Of a DNA stretch of 64,000 bases, positions 16,284-24,644 are shown one piece after another (the first letter of the stretch is position 1; every line of letters begins with the position of its first letter). Location of the stretch: positions 1-64,000 of the forward strand of contig NZ_FPJZ01000014.1 in assembly GCF_900119485.1 (NCBI RefSeq), written 5' to 3'. A program made the position numbers and the translations under genes. Below the pieces are notes generated by a model that worked only from the letters and a program-made list of their open reading frames with translations, was not told the origin of the DNA and searched no databases. The stretch is from Thermoactinomyces sp. DSM 45891. GTDB taxonomy: Bacteria > Bacillota > Bacilli > Thermoactinomycetales > Thermoactinomycetaceae.

Positions 16284-16454
16284 ATGCATGTACGCAAAAT
16301 CTCCGATAAAGGTCAAATCGTGATTCCGAGTGAGATCCGTCGAAAGTTAGAGATGAATGAGGGGGATCAGATCGCGTTTATCGAGACGAAAAAAGGTAAT
16401 CTTTTGTTGGTAAATGTGAATAAGATTATGATTGATGAGGTTCAGGAGCTTTGA
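16284..16454 (+). CDS. AbrB/MazE-type SpoVT-AbrB domain protein, 56 aa
   Basis: A short frame with the SpoVT/AbrB swapped-hairpin signature: MHVRKISDKGQIVIPSEIRR then KLEMNEGDQIAFIE and a LLLVNVNKI strand. The family binds DNA as a dimer, either as a transition-state regulator (AbrB) or as an antitoxin (MazE/VapB). There is no toxin gene immediately downstream, so a lone regulator is more likely. An AGGGGTGAATACCA site precedes the ATG. It lies 49 bases after fadF and opens the accessory island. Confidence 0.75.
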   Translation: MHVRKISDKGQIVIPSEIRRKLEMNEGDQIAFIETKKGNLLLVNVNKIMIDEVQEL

Positions 16455-16703
16455 TATTTAGTTAGACACAAATGGTTTAGCTTGTTGGAGCAATCCCGGG
16501 GCATGTATCTATCCACAGCTCAAATAGTAAGCCTGCATATGCACAGTTGCGATTTGTTGTCGATAAGGTAATTACAAGCACTTTCTATCATCAAGTCTTT
16601 GTAGGTAAGGATAAAGCCAACTGGTAAAAAATGATTGCTTATTACTTCATCTCATTGTAGAATTTAACGTGAATTCTGAATACGAGGAGAAGGATGATAT
16701 CAG
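16455..16703. other. Intergenic stretch, possible decayed coding fragment
   Basis: A 48-codon open stretch without a start (ending KDKANW and TAA near 16628) has protein-like composition, but no family was recognised. Nothing else stands out. Confidence 0.2.
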
Positions 16704-16823
16704 ATGGAGATGAATGGAATAGGAACAACTCTTGTTCAGATGTCTAGCTTTCTCTGGTTGTTAGGGATTTTAATAGTAGTATCCGCTGGTGTTTATTTCC
16801 TAGCGAGAAACGTAAAAAAATAA
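16704..16823 (+). CDS. Small single-span membrane protein, 39 aa
   Basis: MEMNGIGTTLVQMSSF leads into one hydrophobic helix (LWLLGILIVVSAGVYFLA) and a basic RNVKK end. GAGGAGAAGG lies upstream at a workable distance and a strong T-tailed terminator follows 22 bases after the stop, so the unit looks like a complete small gene. No family recognised; a small regulatory or toxin-like membrane peptide is possible. Confidence 0.45.
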   Translation: MEMNGIGTTLVQMSSFLWLLGILIVVSAGVYFLARNVKK

Positions 16824-16844
16824 CAATGTTTACAAATCAATTTT

Positions 16845-16893
16845 AGGAGAGGGGAGATTGAGGATTGATTTAATCCTTATCCCTCCTCTTTTT
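16845..16893 (+). terminator. Terminator after small membrane gene
   Basis: AGGAGAGGGGAGATTGAGGATT pairs imperfectly with AATCCTTATCCCTCCTCT and is followed by a run of seven T. Confidence 0.7.
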
Positions 16894-17136
16894 TTCTTTT
16901 CTAGTTATCCAAAAGTGAAGAAGCCTGTTATCAAGTTATCAAGGCTTGTACTAACTTACATAAAAATATTTTTCTACAGGTGTGTCAGTCATGTATAAAC
17001 CAACGAATAAAATAATGTCTTCACTCGAAGGTAACTCTATATACCTGCCCCTATACTAGTTTAGTGCCTTCACTTCTGTTAGCGTATGGCTACTAAGAAG
17101 AAGGACAAATATAAATGTAACTATTACGATTAAATA

Positions 17137-17165
17137 TTGAAAAAACTCCAATTTTGTTATATAAT
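17137..17165 (+). promoter_or_regulatory. Promoter of toxin locus 1
   Basis: TTGAAA and TATAAT are spaced by 17 bases. The same arrangement precedes the second toxin gene (37422-37450). The rest of the interval 16894-17136 shows no gene. Confidence 0.6.
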
Positions 17166-17212
17166 ATTAGAATAGGTAATTTTATATTTAGCATGTAAAT
17201 CGCAGATAGACG

Positions 17213-17240
17213 AAAGGGGTGGCATATGCTGCCCTTTTTC
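17213..17240 (+). promoter_or_regulatory. Leader hairpin upstream of toxin 1
   Basis: AAAGGGGTGGC / GCTGCCCTTTTT forms a T-tailed hairpin between promoter and start codon, like the one before toxin 2. It could be an attenuator or the end of a short leader RNA. Confidence 0.4.
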
Positions 17241-17268
17241 GTTGGGTTATGGGGGAGATATTCCATCT

Positions 17269-18864
17269 ATGAGAAACAACACGAATAGAAAAAGATTATC
17301 GAAATTCTTACTTATTATGATGGTTGTCTTTTTAAGCTTTGGTTACATAGGAAATGGTGTCGCATATGCTGTGGATTTCAACATCGATAATACTCCCATA
17401 AATGGAGGATTCAATCAAGACATTGCTCAAACATCAACCGCAACGGAAAAAGGATGGCTAGAGTCTGCAGGAGATTGGATTAGTGACAAGTGGGACGGTT
17501 TCACAGATTGGTGTAGTGAAACGTGGGATGATATAAACAATCTATTGGACGATCTAGGTGCTAAGATTCAGGATATCATGGACACTGCATGGAAGTGGGC
17601 ATTAGCAATCGGATCTGCAGCTACATTAGCATGGGCATTTTTGAAGAAGCAGATTCCTGCACTACAAGCCGTTGAATGGGCATTCTCTTTTATCAAAGGT
17701 GCATTACGAGGATTGGCTGACATTGTGATCGGGGTCTTTGACTTAGTGGTTGGAGCCTTGGGACTACTTGCCTATATCGTTTTCAATCCGATTGAGTCAG
17801 GAAAGAAGCTTGGACATTGGATTACGCATCCGGGCGAAGTCTGGAACAACATATCGAATATGGTAGGCGGAGTCTGGAATGAGATAACTGAATCGTGGGA
17901 TCGAATGGTTGTGAACGGTGATGCGAATTCTCGTTCAGAGTGGTTAGGTTATGCGACGACACAAATTGTCGGTATATTCGTTGGGACAAAAGGCTTAGAT
18001 AAAGCAGGCAAGGCAGGCTCTGTTGTTTCAAAGGCAGGCGGCATCTCTAGTAGATTTCCTCTAGCAAGTAAAGCTTTTGATGCAATCTCTGATTCATTCA
18101 AAGGATTCGGTGACAAAGTAAAGTCATTCGGCGATAATCTATTCGGTAATGCCAAGAGAATACTTGCTACCACTACAGCAGGTGCGATGTTACTTACAGG
18201 GATTACGTTTGTGTGGCCGAAGATTGAACCGTACATAATGAAGTTCTCGGATTGTGTGGCCATACAACAGCAGGATACAAGGCATTATTTTGCTTCGATG
18301 CAGTTGGCTGGGAAGATTGATTGTCCGAGTGGAAATAGTTCACAGGCTCTTGATGAAACAATCCTTCCTAAGGATATAGATTATGAGGAATTGTTAGCAA
18401 AAGGAAAACTATTTGCTAGTAAGACGGAATTTCCTACAGGTATTGATGATAAGGTTACAATAATTGATCAACAGTTGATTTGGAAAGGTGATATTCCTAC
18501 CTTTACTGATAGTAATTATCGAACAGTAGTAACGAATGAAGAGATTACTTTGTATCGTGTTTATGGTAATAAGGAAGGTGAACGAGGGGCTTTAAAAGTT
18601 GGTTCATTTGCTACGACCTCACCAGCCAAAAGCCGTGTGCAAGTACAAAGGGACAGTGCTCTATTACCTGAGTGGGGAAATACGATGGAAAAAGAGGTTA
18701 CAATTACAATTCCTAAAGGTACTACCATTAATATAGGGAAAGTAGCACCTCAGACAGCAAAAGATACGGGAATTGAATATCCTGGAGGCGGAGATCAGAT
18801 ATTATTACCATATCCGGCGAAAGAAGAGTGGTTTGGAGCAACTCGAGATGTTCCAATTAAATGA
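17269..18864 (+). CDS. Secreted polymorphic toxin 1 (pre-toxin region plus ART-like C-terminal domain)
   Basis: 531 residues from the ATG at 17269 (GGGGGAGA upstream). A classical signal peptide (basic start, hydrophobic core, GVAYA) is followed by a module DNTPINGGFNQDIA…EKGWLESAGDWISDKW…FTDWCSETW that recurs in the gene at 37592. Then comes a hydrophobic/glycine-rich pre-toxin-like region (GDANSRSEWLGYATTQIVG, TKGLDKAGKAGSVVSKAGG). The last ~104 residues (LYRVYG…, PEWGNT, VTITIPKGTTINIG, YPGGGDQI) form a compact domain of a kind found at the end of bacterial polymorphic toxins, reminiscent of ADP-ribosyltransferase-like folds. The two following genes look like its immunity proteins. The activity itself is inference. 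Confidence 0.7.
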   Translation: MRNNTNRKRLSKFLLIMMVVFLSFGYIGNGVAYAVDFNIDNTPINGGFNQDIAQTSTATEKGWLESAGDWISDKWDGFTDWCSETWDDINNLLDDLGAKIQDIMDTAWKWALAIGSAATLAWAFLKKQIPALQAVEWAFSFIKGALRGLADIVIGVFDLVVGALGLLAYIVFNPIESGKKLGHWITHPGEVWNNISNMVGGVWNEITESWDRMVVNGDANSRSEWLGYATTQIVGIFVGTKGLDKAGKAGSVVSKAGGISSRFPLASKAFDAISDSFKGFGDKVKSFGDNLFGNAKRILATTTAGAMLLTGITFVWPKIEPYIMKFSDCVAIQQQDTRHYFASMQLAGKIDCPSGNSSQALDETILPKDIDYEELLAKGKLFASKTEFPTGIDDKVTIIDQQLIWKGDIPTFTDSNYRTVVTNEEITLYRVYGNKEGERGALKVGSFATTSPAKSRVQVQRDSALLPEWGNTMEKEVTITIPKGTTINIGKVAPQTAKDTGIEYPGGGDQILLPYPAKEEWFGATRDVPIK

Positions 18865-18877
18865 GGAGGTAGGGTGT

Positions 18878-19219
18878 ATGTCAACAGAATTAAATTTAGA
18901 GAAGGTAGTAGTAGAAATTAGAGATTGGTTTGAAGAAAATGAAGCGACATGGCTTATGCTACCTACTGGTTGGGATGGTCGTCCATATGACAACATTCAT
19001 CGTTTGCAGTTTCTCGCACATCGTCCTAGTAAGCTCCTACTTGAATTAGATCAACATGGCCTTTTTATTTTTACAGACTTAAAAGGATTTCAGCGAACTG
19101 ACACTAAAAGTGAAACGGTCTTGAGATTCTTTGACTTTTCTCAGTGTATTGTTGTGGGGGACACTTACCATAAGGTATACAAAGAAGGATCTGTACAATT
19201 TCTCGCCCCAAAACGTTAG
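18878..19219 (+). CDS. Putative immunity protein 1a
   Basis: A 113-residue soluble protein without signal peptide. Its core LPTGWDGRPYDNIHRLQFLA and LLLELDQHGLFIFTDLKG matches the next gene closely, so the two are tandem duplicates. The ATG at 18878 is chosen because GAGGAGGT precedes it; upstream in-frame codons lie inside the toxin gene. It starts 13 bases after the toxin stop. Position and size match immunity proteins that bind a cytosol-acting toxin domain. No named family recognised with certainty. Confidence 0.65.
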   Translation: MSTELNLEKVVVEIRDWFEENEATWLMLPTGWDGRPYDNIHRLQFLAHRPSKLLLELDQHGLFIFTDLKGFQRTDTKSETVLRFFDFSQCIVVGDTYHKVYKEGSVQFLAPKR

Positions 19220-19232
19220 TGAGGGAATTAAA

Positions 19233-19580
19233 ATGGATACGGTAGTAAAAGACATTGAGCAATGGTTTCAAGAACAGTTATGTGCAGGTCTCATTTTACC
19301 TACTGGCTGGAATGGAAGACCTTATGATAATGTATATCGTCTTACTTTTGTTGCAGGCCGTCCTCGGTGGCTTATGATCGAACTAGACGATAATAGTCTT
19401 TTCGTAATCACAGATTTAAAGGAGTGTAAGCCGTCTGAATCAGAATTGACTCTTTCAGGCTTTACTCAGTTTGTTCGGCATAATCCGGGCGGTGATACTT
19501 TTGATCCGAGTATGGAGGTTTTTACAGAGGGATCAATTCAATTAGATAAAAGGCTATTTTATTTAAGTGTGGACTTGTAA
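19233..19580 (+). CDS. Putative immunity protein 1b (paralogue)
   Basis: 115 residues, soluble. Shares LPTGWNGRPYDNVYRLTFVA and LMIELDDNSLFVITDLKEC with the preceding gene. Separated by 13 bases with a GAGGGAATTAAA site. Duplicated immunity genes usually protect against variant toxins; this one has a different C-terminal tail (HNPGGDTFDPSMEVF…). Whether it binds the same toxin is unknown. Confidence 0.6.
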   Translation: MDTVVKDIEQWFQEQLCAGLILPTGWNGRPYDNVYRLTFVAGRPRWLMIELDDNSLFVITDLKECKPSESELTLSGFTQFVRHNPGGDTFDPSMEVFTEGSIQLDKRLFYLSVDL

Positions 19581-19761
19581 TATTGCTAACTTATAATAAG
19601 TGGCTATTTTAGGTCTGAATGTTCTGTATATATTAATGTCGTCAACTATAGAGAAGTGCTTGAGCTATATGGACTGTATGGAACTGTATATGGATGAATG
19701 GATAGGATTAACAGTAATTAAATTAACTAGAAAATAATCAAGAATCGGGGAGATGTAAGAC
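19581..19761. other. Short gap with no assignable gene
   Basis: AT-rich. A 15-codon peptide frame at 19694 (MDEWIGLTVIKLTRK) is too short to support. Confidence 0.2.
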
Positions 19762-19920
19762 GTGGGAAAATATAAATCTAGAACAGTGTTAAAGTCTGAA
19801 CAATACAAGACGATCGCACTAATGATCTACAAGGATGTAAACGGTCTGACAAACGATCAAATAGCGCATGAGGTGGGGATAAATCCATCTACTATTTATG
19901 AGTGGAAGAAAAGGGAATAG
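19762..19920 (+). pseudogene. Phage terminase small subunit N-terminal HTH fragment
   Basis: A 52-residue frame (GTG start, CGGGGAGA upstream): VGKYKSRTVLKSEQYKTIAL, then MIYKDVNGLTNDQIAHEVG and INPSTIYEWKKRE. This is the helix-turn-helix that opens phBC6A51-like terminase small subunits, which bind the packaging site of phage DNA. The normal protein is about three times longer; here it stops right after the recognition helix. A fragment resembling a C-terminal tail is at 20071-20178 and a large-subunit fragment at 24912-25154, so this is prophage debris or a retained HTH peptide. Confidence 0.55.
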
Positions 19921-20070
19921 CTGAATTGTTAGCAGAGCTGGATAGGGTATAAGCCTAGACAAAGTATAAGAGGGATAGAGGCTGTCTAGGTTTCTGTCCT
20001 TTAATTTTGTATATAGATTGTCCATAAATAACGTAACAAAAGAATAATTTTGTAACTATAAATAAAAATA

Positions 20071-20178
20071 GTTGAACAAAAAAATAAGAGGGGGTACACA
20101 GGGGGGGCTACCCCTAAAAATGCTGTAGAGGAGCCTGTTAATAATATCTATGTCAAAAAATACTTTAAACTGAGCTGA
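20071..20178 (+). pseudogene. Possible terminase small-subunit C-terminal tail
   Basis: An open stretch without start reads VEQKNKRGYTGGATPKNAVE then EPVNNIYVKKYFKLS and TGA. Composition and position 150 bases after the HTH fragment suggest the tail of the same decayed gene; the middle is lost. Confidence 0.3.
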
Positions 20179-20180
20179 AC

Positions 20181-20206
20181 AAAAAAAGCCACCTGTTAAG
20201 GTAGCT
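20181..20206 (-). terminator. Terminator of the regulator/peptide operon
   Basis: On the minus strand AGCTACCT-TAAC-AGGTGGCT (one G-T pair) is followed by seven T, just after the Phr-like peptide gene. Confidence 0.75.
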
Positions 20207-20214
20207 AGAGCTTT

Positions 20215-20373
20215 CTATGATGGTTCTGGTTCAATTCGTTGTGTAACATCCTTGGTCAGAGATGAAACAGAGACGGAATTAAAACTAATATCAAATATGC
20301 CCCACATAAACAGGGTAGAAATAGCAACTAGAGAGGAAATACCCATGAGAATTTTAAACGACGATTTCATCAT
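20215..20373 (-). CDS. Phr-like signalling peptide precursor, 52 aa
   Basis: Starts inside the last codons of the RRNPP regulator gene (overlap of about 20 bases) with an AAAGGGGAC site. The product has a basic MMKSSFK start, a hydrophobic export segment (ILMGISSLVAISTLFMWGIF), and a polar tail ending TKDVTQRIEPEPS. Size, layout and the overlapping position downstream of a TPR regulator are those of Phr/PapR/NprX pheromone precursors, which are exported, trimmed and re-imported to bind the regulator. The mature peptide would come from the tail but cannot be fixed by eye. Confidence 0.7.
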   Translation of the reverse strand: MMKSSFKILMGISSLVAISTLFMWGIFDISFNSVSVSSLTKDVTQRIEPEPS

Positions 20374-21721
20374 AATAGTAGTCCCCTTTCAAGCTTGTAG
20401 TTGATTGCAAACAGTAAAACTGACTAGTGCAATAGTAGAATTTTTGCTGATCTACGTCTTTCCAGTAGTTAGCAAGACGGGACCATGCTTGTATTTCCAA
20501 TTCTGTGTAGTTATAGCGGTGAGCAAGTGTTTGTGCATTTTCATAAAATTGAACAGCATTAATAGGATCGCTTTGATTAAGACTGACATCACCTGATAAG
20601 ATTAGTGCTGAGAACAGCATGGGTGCATCGTTTAGACTGAATGACATTTCTCTGGCTGTCCTAGAGTATGGTTCTGCTTTATTCCACAATTGTTGCTGAG
20701 AATAAAGAATACCAAGCTTCAAGTGTGCAGAGGCCATTGATTTGGATTCAACTAGATCAGATGGAAACTCAATAGCTAACAGAAGTCCTTTCTCTGCTTC
20801 TTGGAATTTGCCCATAGAAGTTAATGCACTTGCGATACATAACCAAAACTCTAATATCATGTTGAACGAACCATTTGATTCTGCTAGCTCTAGTCCCTGC
20901 TCTGCATAATGCAAGGCTTCTTCAAATTCGCCAGCTTTGCGAGTGTAATGTGACCTTAACCAGTAGTACTTCAATCGTACATTGGTATCTGTAACTTTAT
21001 GAAGAGATGAACTAATCTCATCTAATAAAGTCAGAATACCTTCAGTTCGATTTAACTTATGCAAGAAAACTATTTTATTCAAATATAAACGAAAAATCAA
21101 ATATTGTCTATTGCTTCCTTTCGTGAATGATTGTATTCCTGTTTCAGTGAAATGCAGTGCTTGATCCAATTTGTTATGATGATGCATACAAAAGGCTAGT
21201 TCATTAAGAGAAGCAGATTCGATGTTACTTTTATCAGGTTCGGTTTGATCTGATAATAGCTCTAGGACATGAAAGAATGATTTTTCAGCACATTCCCATT
21301 TACCCATTTCTTTTAAACATTGTCCTCTTTGAAAATGGAGTAAAGGAGCAGAAGGATGTGAATCAGTAATATCAATATGCTCCATAGTTTTTATTGACTT
21401 ATCATAGAGGCCTAATTTCAGAAATGATTCTGCTGACTTCAGTTGAAAGTTAAGTTGTGCTGTTATATCCCTTTCTTGCTCAAGCATGTCAGAAAGTTCT
21501 TCCATGGTGGATATGCCTATTTTTTCGAGTAGATAAATAATCATATCTGTTGTGTGTTGGTCTGTCCCTCGCTCGATGTTAGATATAGTTGTTGTTGATA
21601 TTTTCCCATCGTCCCAGTCCTTCAACCGGAGTTTTCTAGCTTCTCGGACTTTGCGAATCAACATTCCGATCTCTTTTCGATTCTCTTCAATAAATGTTGA
21701 ATCTATCTCGCATGTCTTCAA
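20354..21721 (-). CDS. RRNPP-type HTH-TPR quorum-sensing regulator
   Basis: 455 residues. An XRE-type helix-turn-helix at about residues 14-60 (EIGMLIRKVREARKLRLKDW, STTTISNIERGTDQ) is followed by a long run of tetratricopeptide repeats to the C-terminus (for example EFEEALHYAEQGLELAESNG and KFQEAEKGLLLAIEF). This is the architecture of PlcR/NprR/AimR-like RRNPP regulators, which bind DNA and are switched by an imported oligopeptide. The start is TTG with AAGGAG ten bases upstream. A Phr-like gene overlaps its 3' end. Probable targets are the neighbouring toxin and secreted-protein genes, but no operator was identified. Confidence 0.8.
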   Translation of the reverse strand: MKTCEIDSTFIEENRKEIGMLIRKVREARKLRLKDWDDGKISTTTISNIERGTDQHTTDMIIYLLEKIGISTMEELSDMLEQERDITAQLNFQLKSAESFLKLGLYDKSIKTMEHIDITDSHPSAPLLHFQRGQCLKEMGKWECAEKSFFHVLELLSDQTEPDKSNIESASLNELAFCMHHHNKLDQALHFTETGIQSFTKGSNRQYLIFRLYLNKIVFLHKLNRTEGILTLLDEISSSLHKVTDTNVRLKYYWLRSHYTRKAGEFEEALHYAEQGLELAESNGSFNMILEFWLCIASALTSMGKFQEAEKGLLLAIEFPSDLVESKSMASAHLKLGILYSQQQLWNKAEPYSRTAREMSFSLNDAPMLFSALILSGDVSLNQSDPINAVQFYENAQTLAHRYNYTELEIQAWSRLANYWKDVDQQKFYYCTSQFYCLQSTTSLKGDYYYDEIVV

Positions 21722-22125
21722 TTGAACAACTCTCCTTTCAGTAAAAAATAAACGAAATTGAAATCATTTCATAGTGTTTTAATTATTATTATATTTAAAT
21801 TCTTTGATTGTTATAAATAATCCTGCTGACTCTTTATGGTTTATGTATATTTTGCTAAGTAGAATGTGAACCAGAGAAAAATTTTATTTTGACATGTAAA
21901 CCTATTTTTATTTTGAATTTTAACTAGACAAATTGAATTTCCAAATTTCTAAAATCATAGACAAAACAATTGTTTTTTAAGTATCATTCAGCTATACAGA
22001 AATTTAGGTATAGATATTCCGGGGTATTTATCAAAATACTCAATAGATTGTCACAACCACAAGAATATAAAAGCATACATTTTATTACTGATAATCTACT
22101 GTAACGAAAGGTAGGAGAATTTACA
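21722..22125. other. AT-rich divergent promoter region
   Basis: About 400 bases between the divergently transcribed regulator and the 122-residue gene. Very AT-rich; no gene, no clear single promoter or palindrome that I would defend. Confidence 0.4.
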
Positions 22126-22494
22126 ATGGTAGAAATCCAAGTGACAGGCCCTAAAGAAGAGGTTCAATCGGTTGTGTCAGAGTTGTACCGTAGCCCTAGT
22201 TTAGAGGTACTAAAAGAAGAGTCTGGATGCAAAATTGAAGATGCAAATGTGCGTAATAGTGTGAAGTGCTTTGTTAACTATTTGCCAGACAAGCGGACAA
22301 GCTTAGTTCAGATTATTAAGACGGATGAACAGAAGGTTGACTTTAAAATGTTTGACATGGTTGAAGCAGTCGAATTTAAAGGGATAAAAGTGTATCGGGG
22401 AAGAGAAGTCGACATTTTCAGTCTCATACAAGAAGAAAAGGAAGGCTTTTTACTCTGGATGAAGCTTAAAAAAATCTTTGACAAACAAACTTAA
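22126..22494 (+). CDS. Hypothetical protein, 122 aa
   Basis: A small soluble protein beginning MVEIQVTGPKEEVQSVVSEL, with a beta-alpha-beta-like start similar in style to DUF3970-type Bacillus proteins, then a charged C-terminal half ending KLKKIFDKQT. No signal peptide or membrane helix. Good site GGTAGGAGAA. It is divergent from the RRNPP regulator and could be a target of it. Function unknown. Confidence 0.55.
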   Translation: MVEIQVTGPKEEVQSVVSELYRSPSLEVLKEESGCKIEDANVRNSVKCFVNYLPDKRTSLVQIIKTDEQKVDFKMFDMVEAVEFKGIKVYRGREVDIFSLIQEEKEGFLLWMKLKKIFDKQT

Positions 22495-22805
22495 AGCCCA
22501 CAGGAGAAAGGGGTGATGTCAAATGTAGATAAGTGGTAGAAAATCTATTACACCTAGTAAGTGGTCGCTCTGGTCATTGCTTCACATGATCTTTAACTAA
22601 ATACGGTGGATGTAGAGAAGAGTAGGCTCATCCTTTGTATTTTGGTTTTGGTGTAAAAGGGCGAGACTGATTTTTTAGTAGAAATCTATAAACCTAATGA
22701 ATGAAATTTGAAATGTACAAATAGATAATCTATAAATTGGTTTCTCCCTAACATTCAAAAGGTAATCAAGTTTATCTATTAGAATATATGAAGGAGAGAT
22801 TGGAA
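22495..22805. other. Non-coding stretch with decayed coding traces
   Basis: One frame shows a stop-interrupted protein-like stretch (KYGGCREE, AHPLYFGFGVKGRD) around 22600-22680 that may be the debris of a zinc-finger/HNH-like gene. No intact gene. Confidence 0.25.
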
Positions 22806-23573
22806 ATGAGAGGTAAATTTTTTGGTTTGCTGTTATCGTGTACAGTGGCATTTTCTAGTATGTCGTTTGTGGCATTTGCAGAGGAAGAGAATTCTATCCA
22901 GAAAAAGATTATGGAAGCCAATCAAGATATGCAGGAAACTATCAAAAATATGCCACTAGATGAGCAAGAAGCGGCAAGAAAAGAGTGGGAACGTTCGCAG
23001 AAAGATTATGAGGAATTCCTTCGTAAAGATGTAAAAGTTGATCCAGTAAAAGTAGCGGAAGCGTTGCGGTCAAAATTCAATGATCCGAACATCACGGTGG
23101 AAGATGCAAAGAATCTAGTAGGTGCGTTAGGATTTCCTCCAAGCCACCATACAAGAGGAGATGTTTTTGTCACATGGGATAACAAGACTTCTGGTTTTAG
23201 ACATGGGCATGCAGGGATTGGCTCACATAGTTCGAGTCTCACTGTAGAGTCTTTTCCAGAAGGTGGAGTGCAGTATAGAGCCCGTAGTACATGGCCAAAT
23301 AACACAAGAAAATGGGCGGCCTATTTGGTTGATGGTGCAAAGAGTGATGAGTACCAATCAGCCGCTAGTTTTTCAGAAAATAGTGTTGGAAAGCCATATA
23401 GTAGAGATTTCTTTAATAAACGGAGAACAGACAGATATTACTGTTCATCAATTGTTTGGAGAGCATGGGTGAATCAAGGTTACGATTTAGATTCCAATGG
23501 TGGTGGAGCGGTTTTACCGTCTGATATTGATAGGAGCAAGAAAGCAATCGCCTATTATACAAAAGGTTTTTAA
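22806..23573 (+). CDS. Secreted YiiX/NlpC-P60-like cysteine hydrolase
   Basis: 255 residues from ATG 22806 (AAGGAG nine bases upstream). Signal peptide MRGKFFGLLLSCTVAFSSMS… ending AFA. A charged helical linker (~30-100) precedes the catalytic domain, where a His occurs early (HGHAGIGSHSSS) and the Cys late (YYCSSIVWRAWV), the circularly permuted order of YiiX/YebB-like members of the NlpC/P60 superfamily. These cleave amide or ester bonds in peptidoglycan or lipids. Secretion to the wall is expected. It is followed by its own terminator. Substrate not predictable. Confidence 0.7.
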   Translation: MRGKFFGLLLSCTVAFSSMSFVAFAEEENSIQKKIMEANQDMQETIKNMPLDEQEAARKEWERSQKDYEEFLRKDVKVDPVKVAEALRSKFNDPNITVEDAKNLVGALGFPPSHHTRGDVFVTWDNKTSGFRHGHAGIGSHSSSLTVESFPEGGVQYRARSTWPNNTRKWAAYLVDGAKSDEYQSAASFSENSVGKPYSRDFFNKRRTDRYYCSSIVWRAWVNQGYDLDSNGGGAVLPSDIDRSKKAIAYYTKGF

Positions 23574-23580
23574 TGAATAA

Positions 23581-23610
23581 GTCGGTGGAAATTCCACCGA
23601 CATCTTTTTT
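23581..23610 (+). terminator. Terminator after the cysteine hydrolase gene
   Basis: Perfect 9-bp stem GTCGGTGGA-AAT-TCCACCGAC followed by ATCTTTTTT. Confidence 0.85.
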
Positions 23611-23630
23611 GAAAGTGAGTGAGTAGATAG

Positions 23631-24644
23631 ATGGGAAGCAATTATCGAATCTTCAAGTTACTATTATTGACTATGGTGGTCATTTCAATTTCAATTGGTT
23701 GTCAACCAGATGAATTAAAAGGGGAGTACGGGGTTATCTTTACGGACTGTGGTTCAAAAGAGAGTGAATTTGTCAGCTTTGATGAATCGGGCAAGAAGGT
23801 GTCGAAAATTCCTATTTCAGCAAGGTGTAGTATTAAAGTGCAATATCATCCATCTGGAGGATATACGTTGCCTGCCTACAGTGATAAGAAAATTACCCAC
23901 ATCTCCAAAGAGGGAAAAGTGGAGATGGAGAATGTTCAGGCTCATGTTGCATTTATTAAAGAAACACCTGAATTGACTGTAATAGGTTACAATAACGATA
24001 CCAAAAAAAATACGTTAGAAATCCGAGAAGCAGGGGGGAAAAAATTACTTGAATGGAAGGGAGTTTTAAGTGATGCTCAGATGGATGAAAAGTATATTTA
24101 TGTCCAATCGAACAATATAAAATCAGGGGGGGCTTTTGAGCCTGTAGTCCTAGTAATTGATCGGAAAAGTAAAGAAGTAATCAAGGAAATTAAATTAGAA
24201 GAAAAATATGAGGTGGCTTTGTCAACCGAACTGATAAATCACAAATTGATTATCCCCTCGTGTTATGGGTGTAATGATCAATCGGTTGCTTCGATAGATG
24301 TAAATACATGGAAAGTGGAGAAACATCCGATTCCCTTTGCTACACCACAGATTTTAGCAAAACATAAGGATCATTTATTTGTGGTTAATCCTCAGGGAGA
24401 GTTGGCAGAACTAGATCATCAAATGAAAGTGATCAAACATAAGAAAATTAGTTCTGACAATATTGTAAGTATGCGAGCCTTTCCAGATGGCCTTTATCTT
24501 CTCAGACAGGATCACAATCAAAAGGTGACAAAATCAAGTGGTTCGATTGAAATTTACGATCTGGATAGCTGGGTTCTGAAGAAAAAAATTACATTGCCAG
24601 ATCACGAAATGGTTGCATCAGATTTGATTCGATTGAAAAATTAA
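23631..24644 (+). CDS. Lipoprotein with beta-propeller-like repeats
   Basis: 337 residues. The N-terminus has a hydrophobic segment and lipobox ISIGC (Cys about residue 24), so it should be anchored to the outer face of the membrane. The rest is beta-rich with repeating short units (SGKKVSKIPIS, EGKVEMENVQ, NTWKVEKHPI, GELAELDHQM) as in WD/YncE-like propellers. It lies just behind the secreted cysteine hydrolase gene and could be a binding partner. No named family recognised. Confidence 0.6.
   Translation: MGSNYRIFKLLLLTMVVISISIGCQPDELKGEYGVIFTDCGSKESEFVSFDESGKKVSKIPISARCSIKVQYHPSGGYTLPAYSDKKITHISKEGKVEMENVQAHVAFIKETPELTVIGYNNDTKKNTLEIREAGGKKLLEWKGVLSDAQMDEKYIYVQSNNIKSGGAFEPVVLVIDRKSKEVIKEIKLEEKYEVALSTELINHKLIIPSCYGCNDQSVASIDVNTWKVEKHPIPFATPQILAKHKDHLFVVNPQGELAELDHQMKVIKHKKISSDNIVSMRAFPDGLYLLRQDHNQKVTKSSGSIEIYDLDSWVLKKKITLPDHEMVASDLIRLKN

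Noticed and set aside
16590..16628. Protein-like fragment ending KDKANW
   Set aside because: No start, no recognised family, only 48 codons; kept as a note on the gap.
17269..18864. LXG or RHS type toxin
   Set aside because: It has a classical signal peptide and neither an LXG helix nor YD repeats.
22600..22680. Possible HNH or zinc-finger debris
   Set aside because: Stops interrupt the frame and the motif is too short to be sure.
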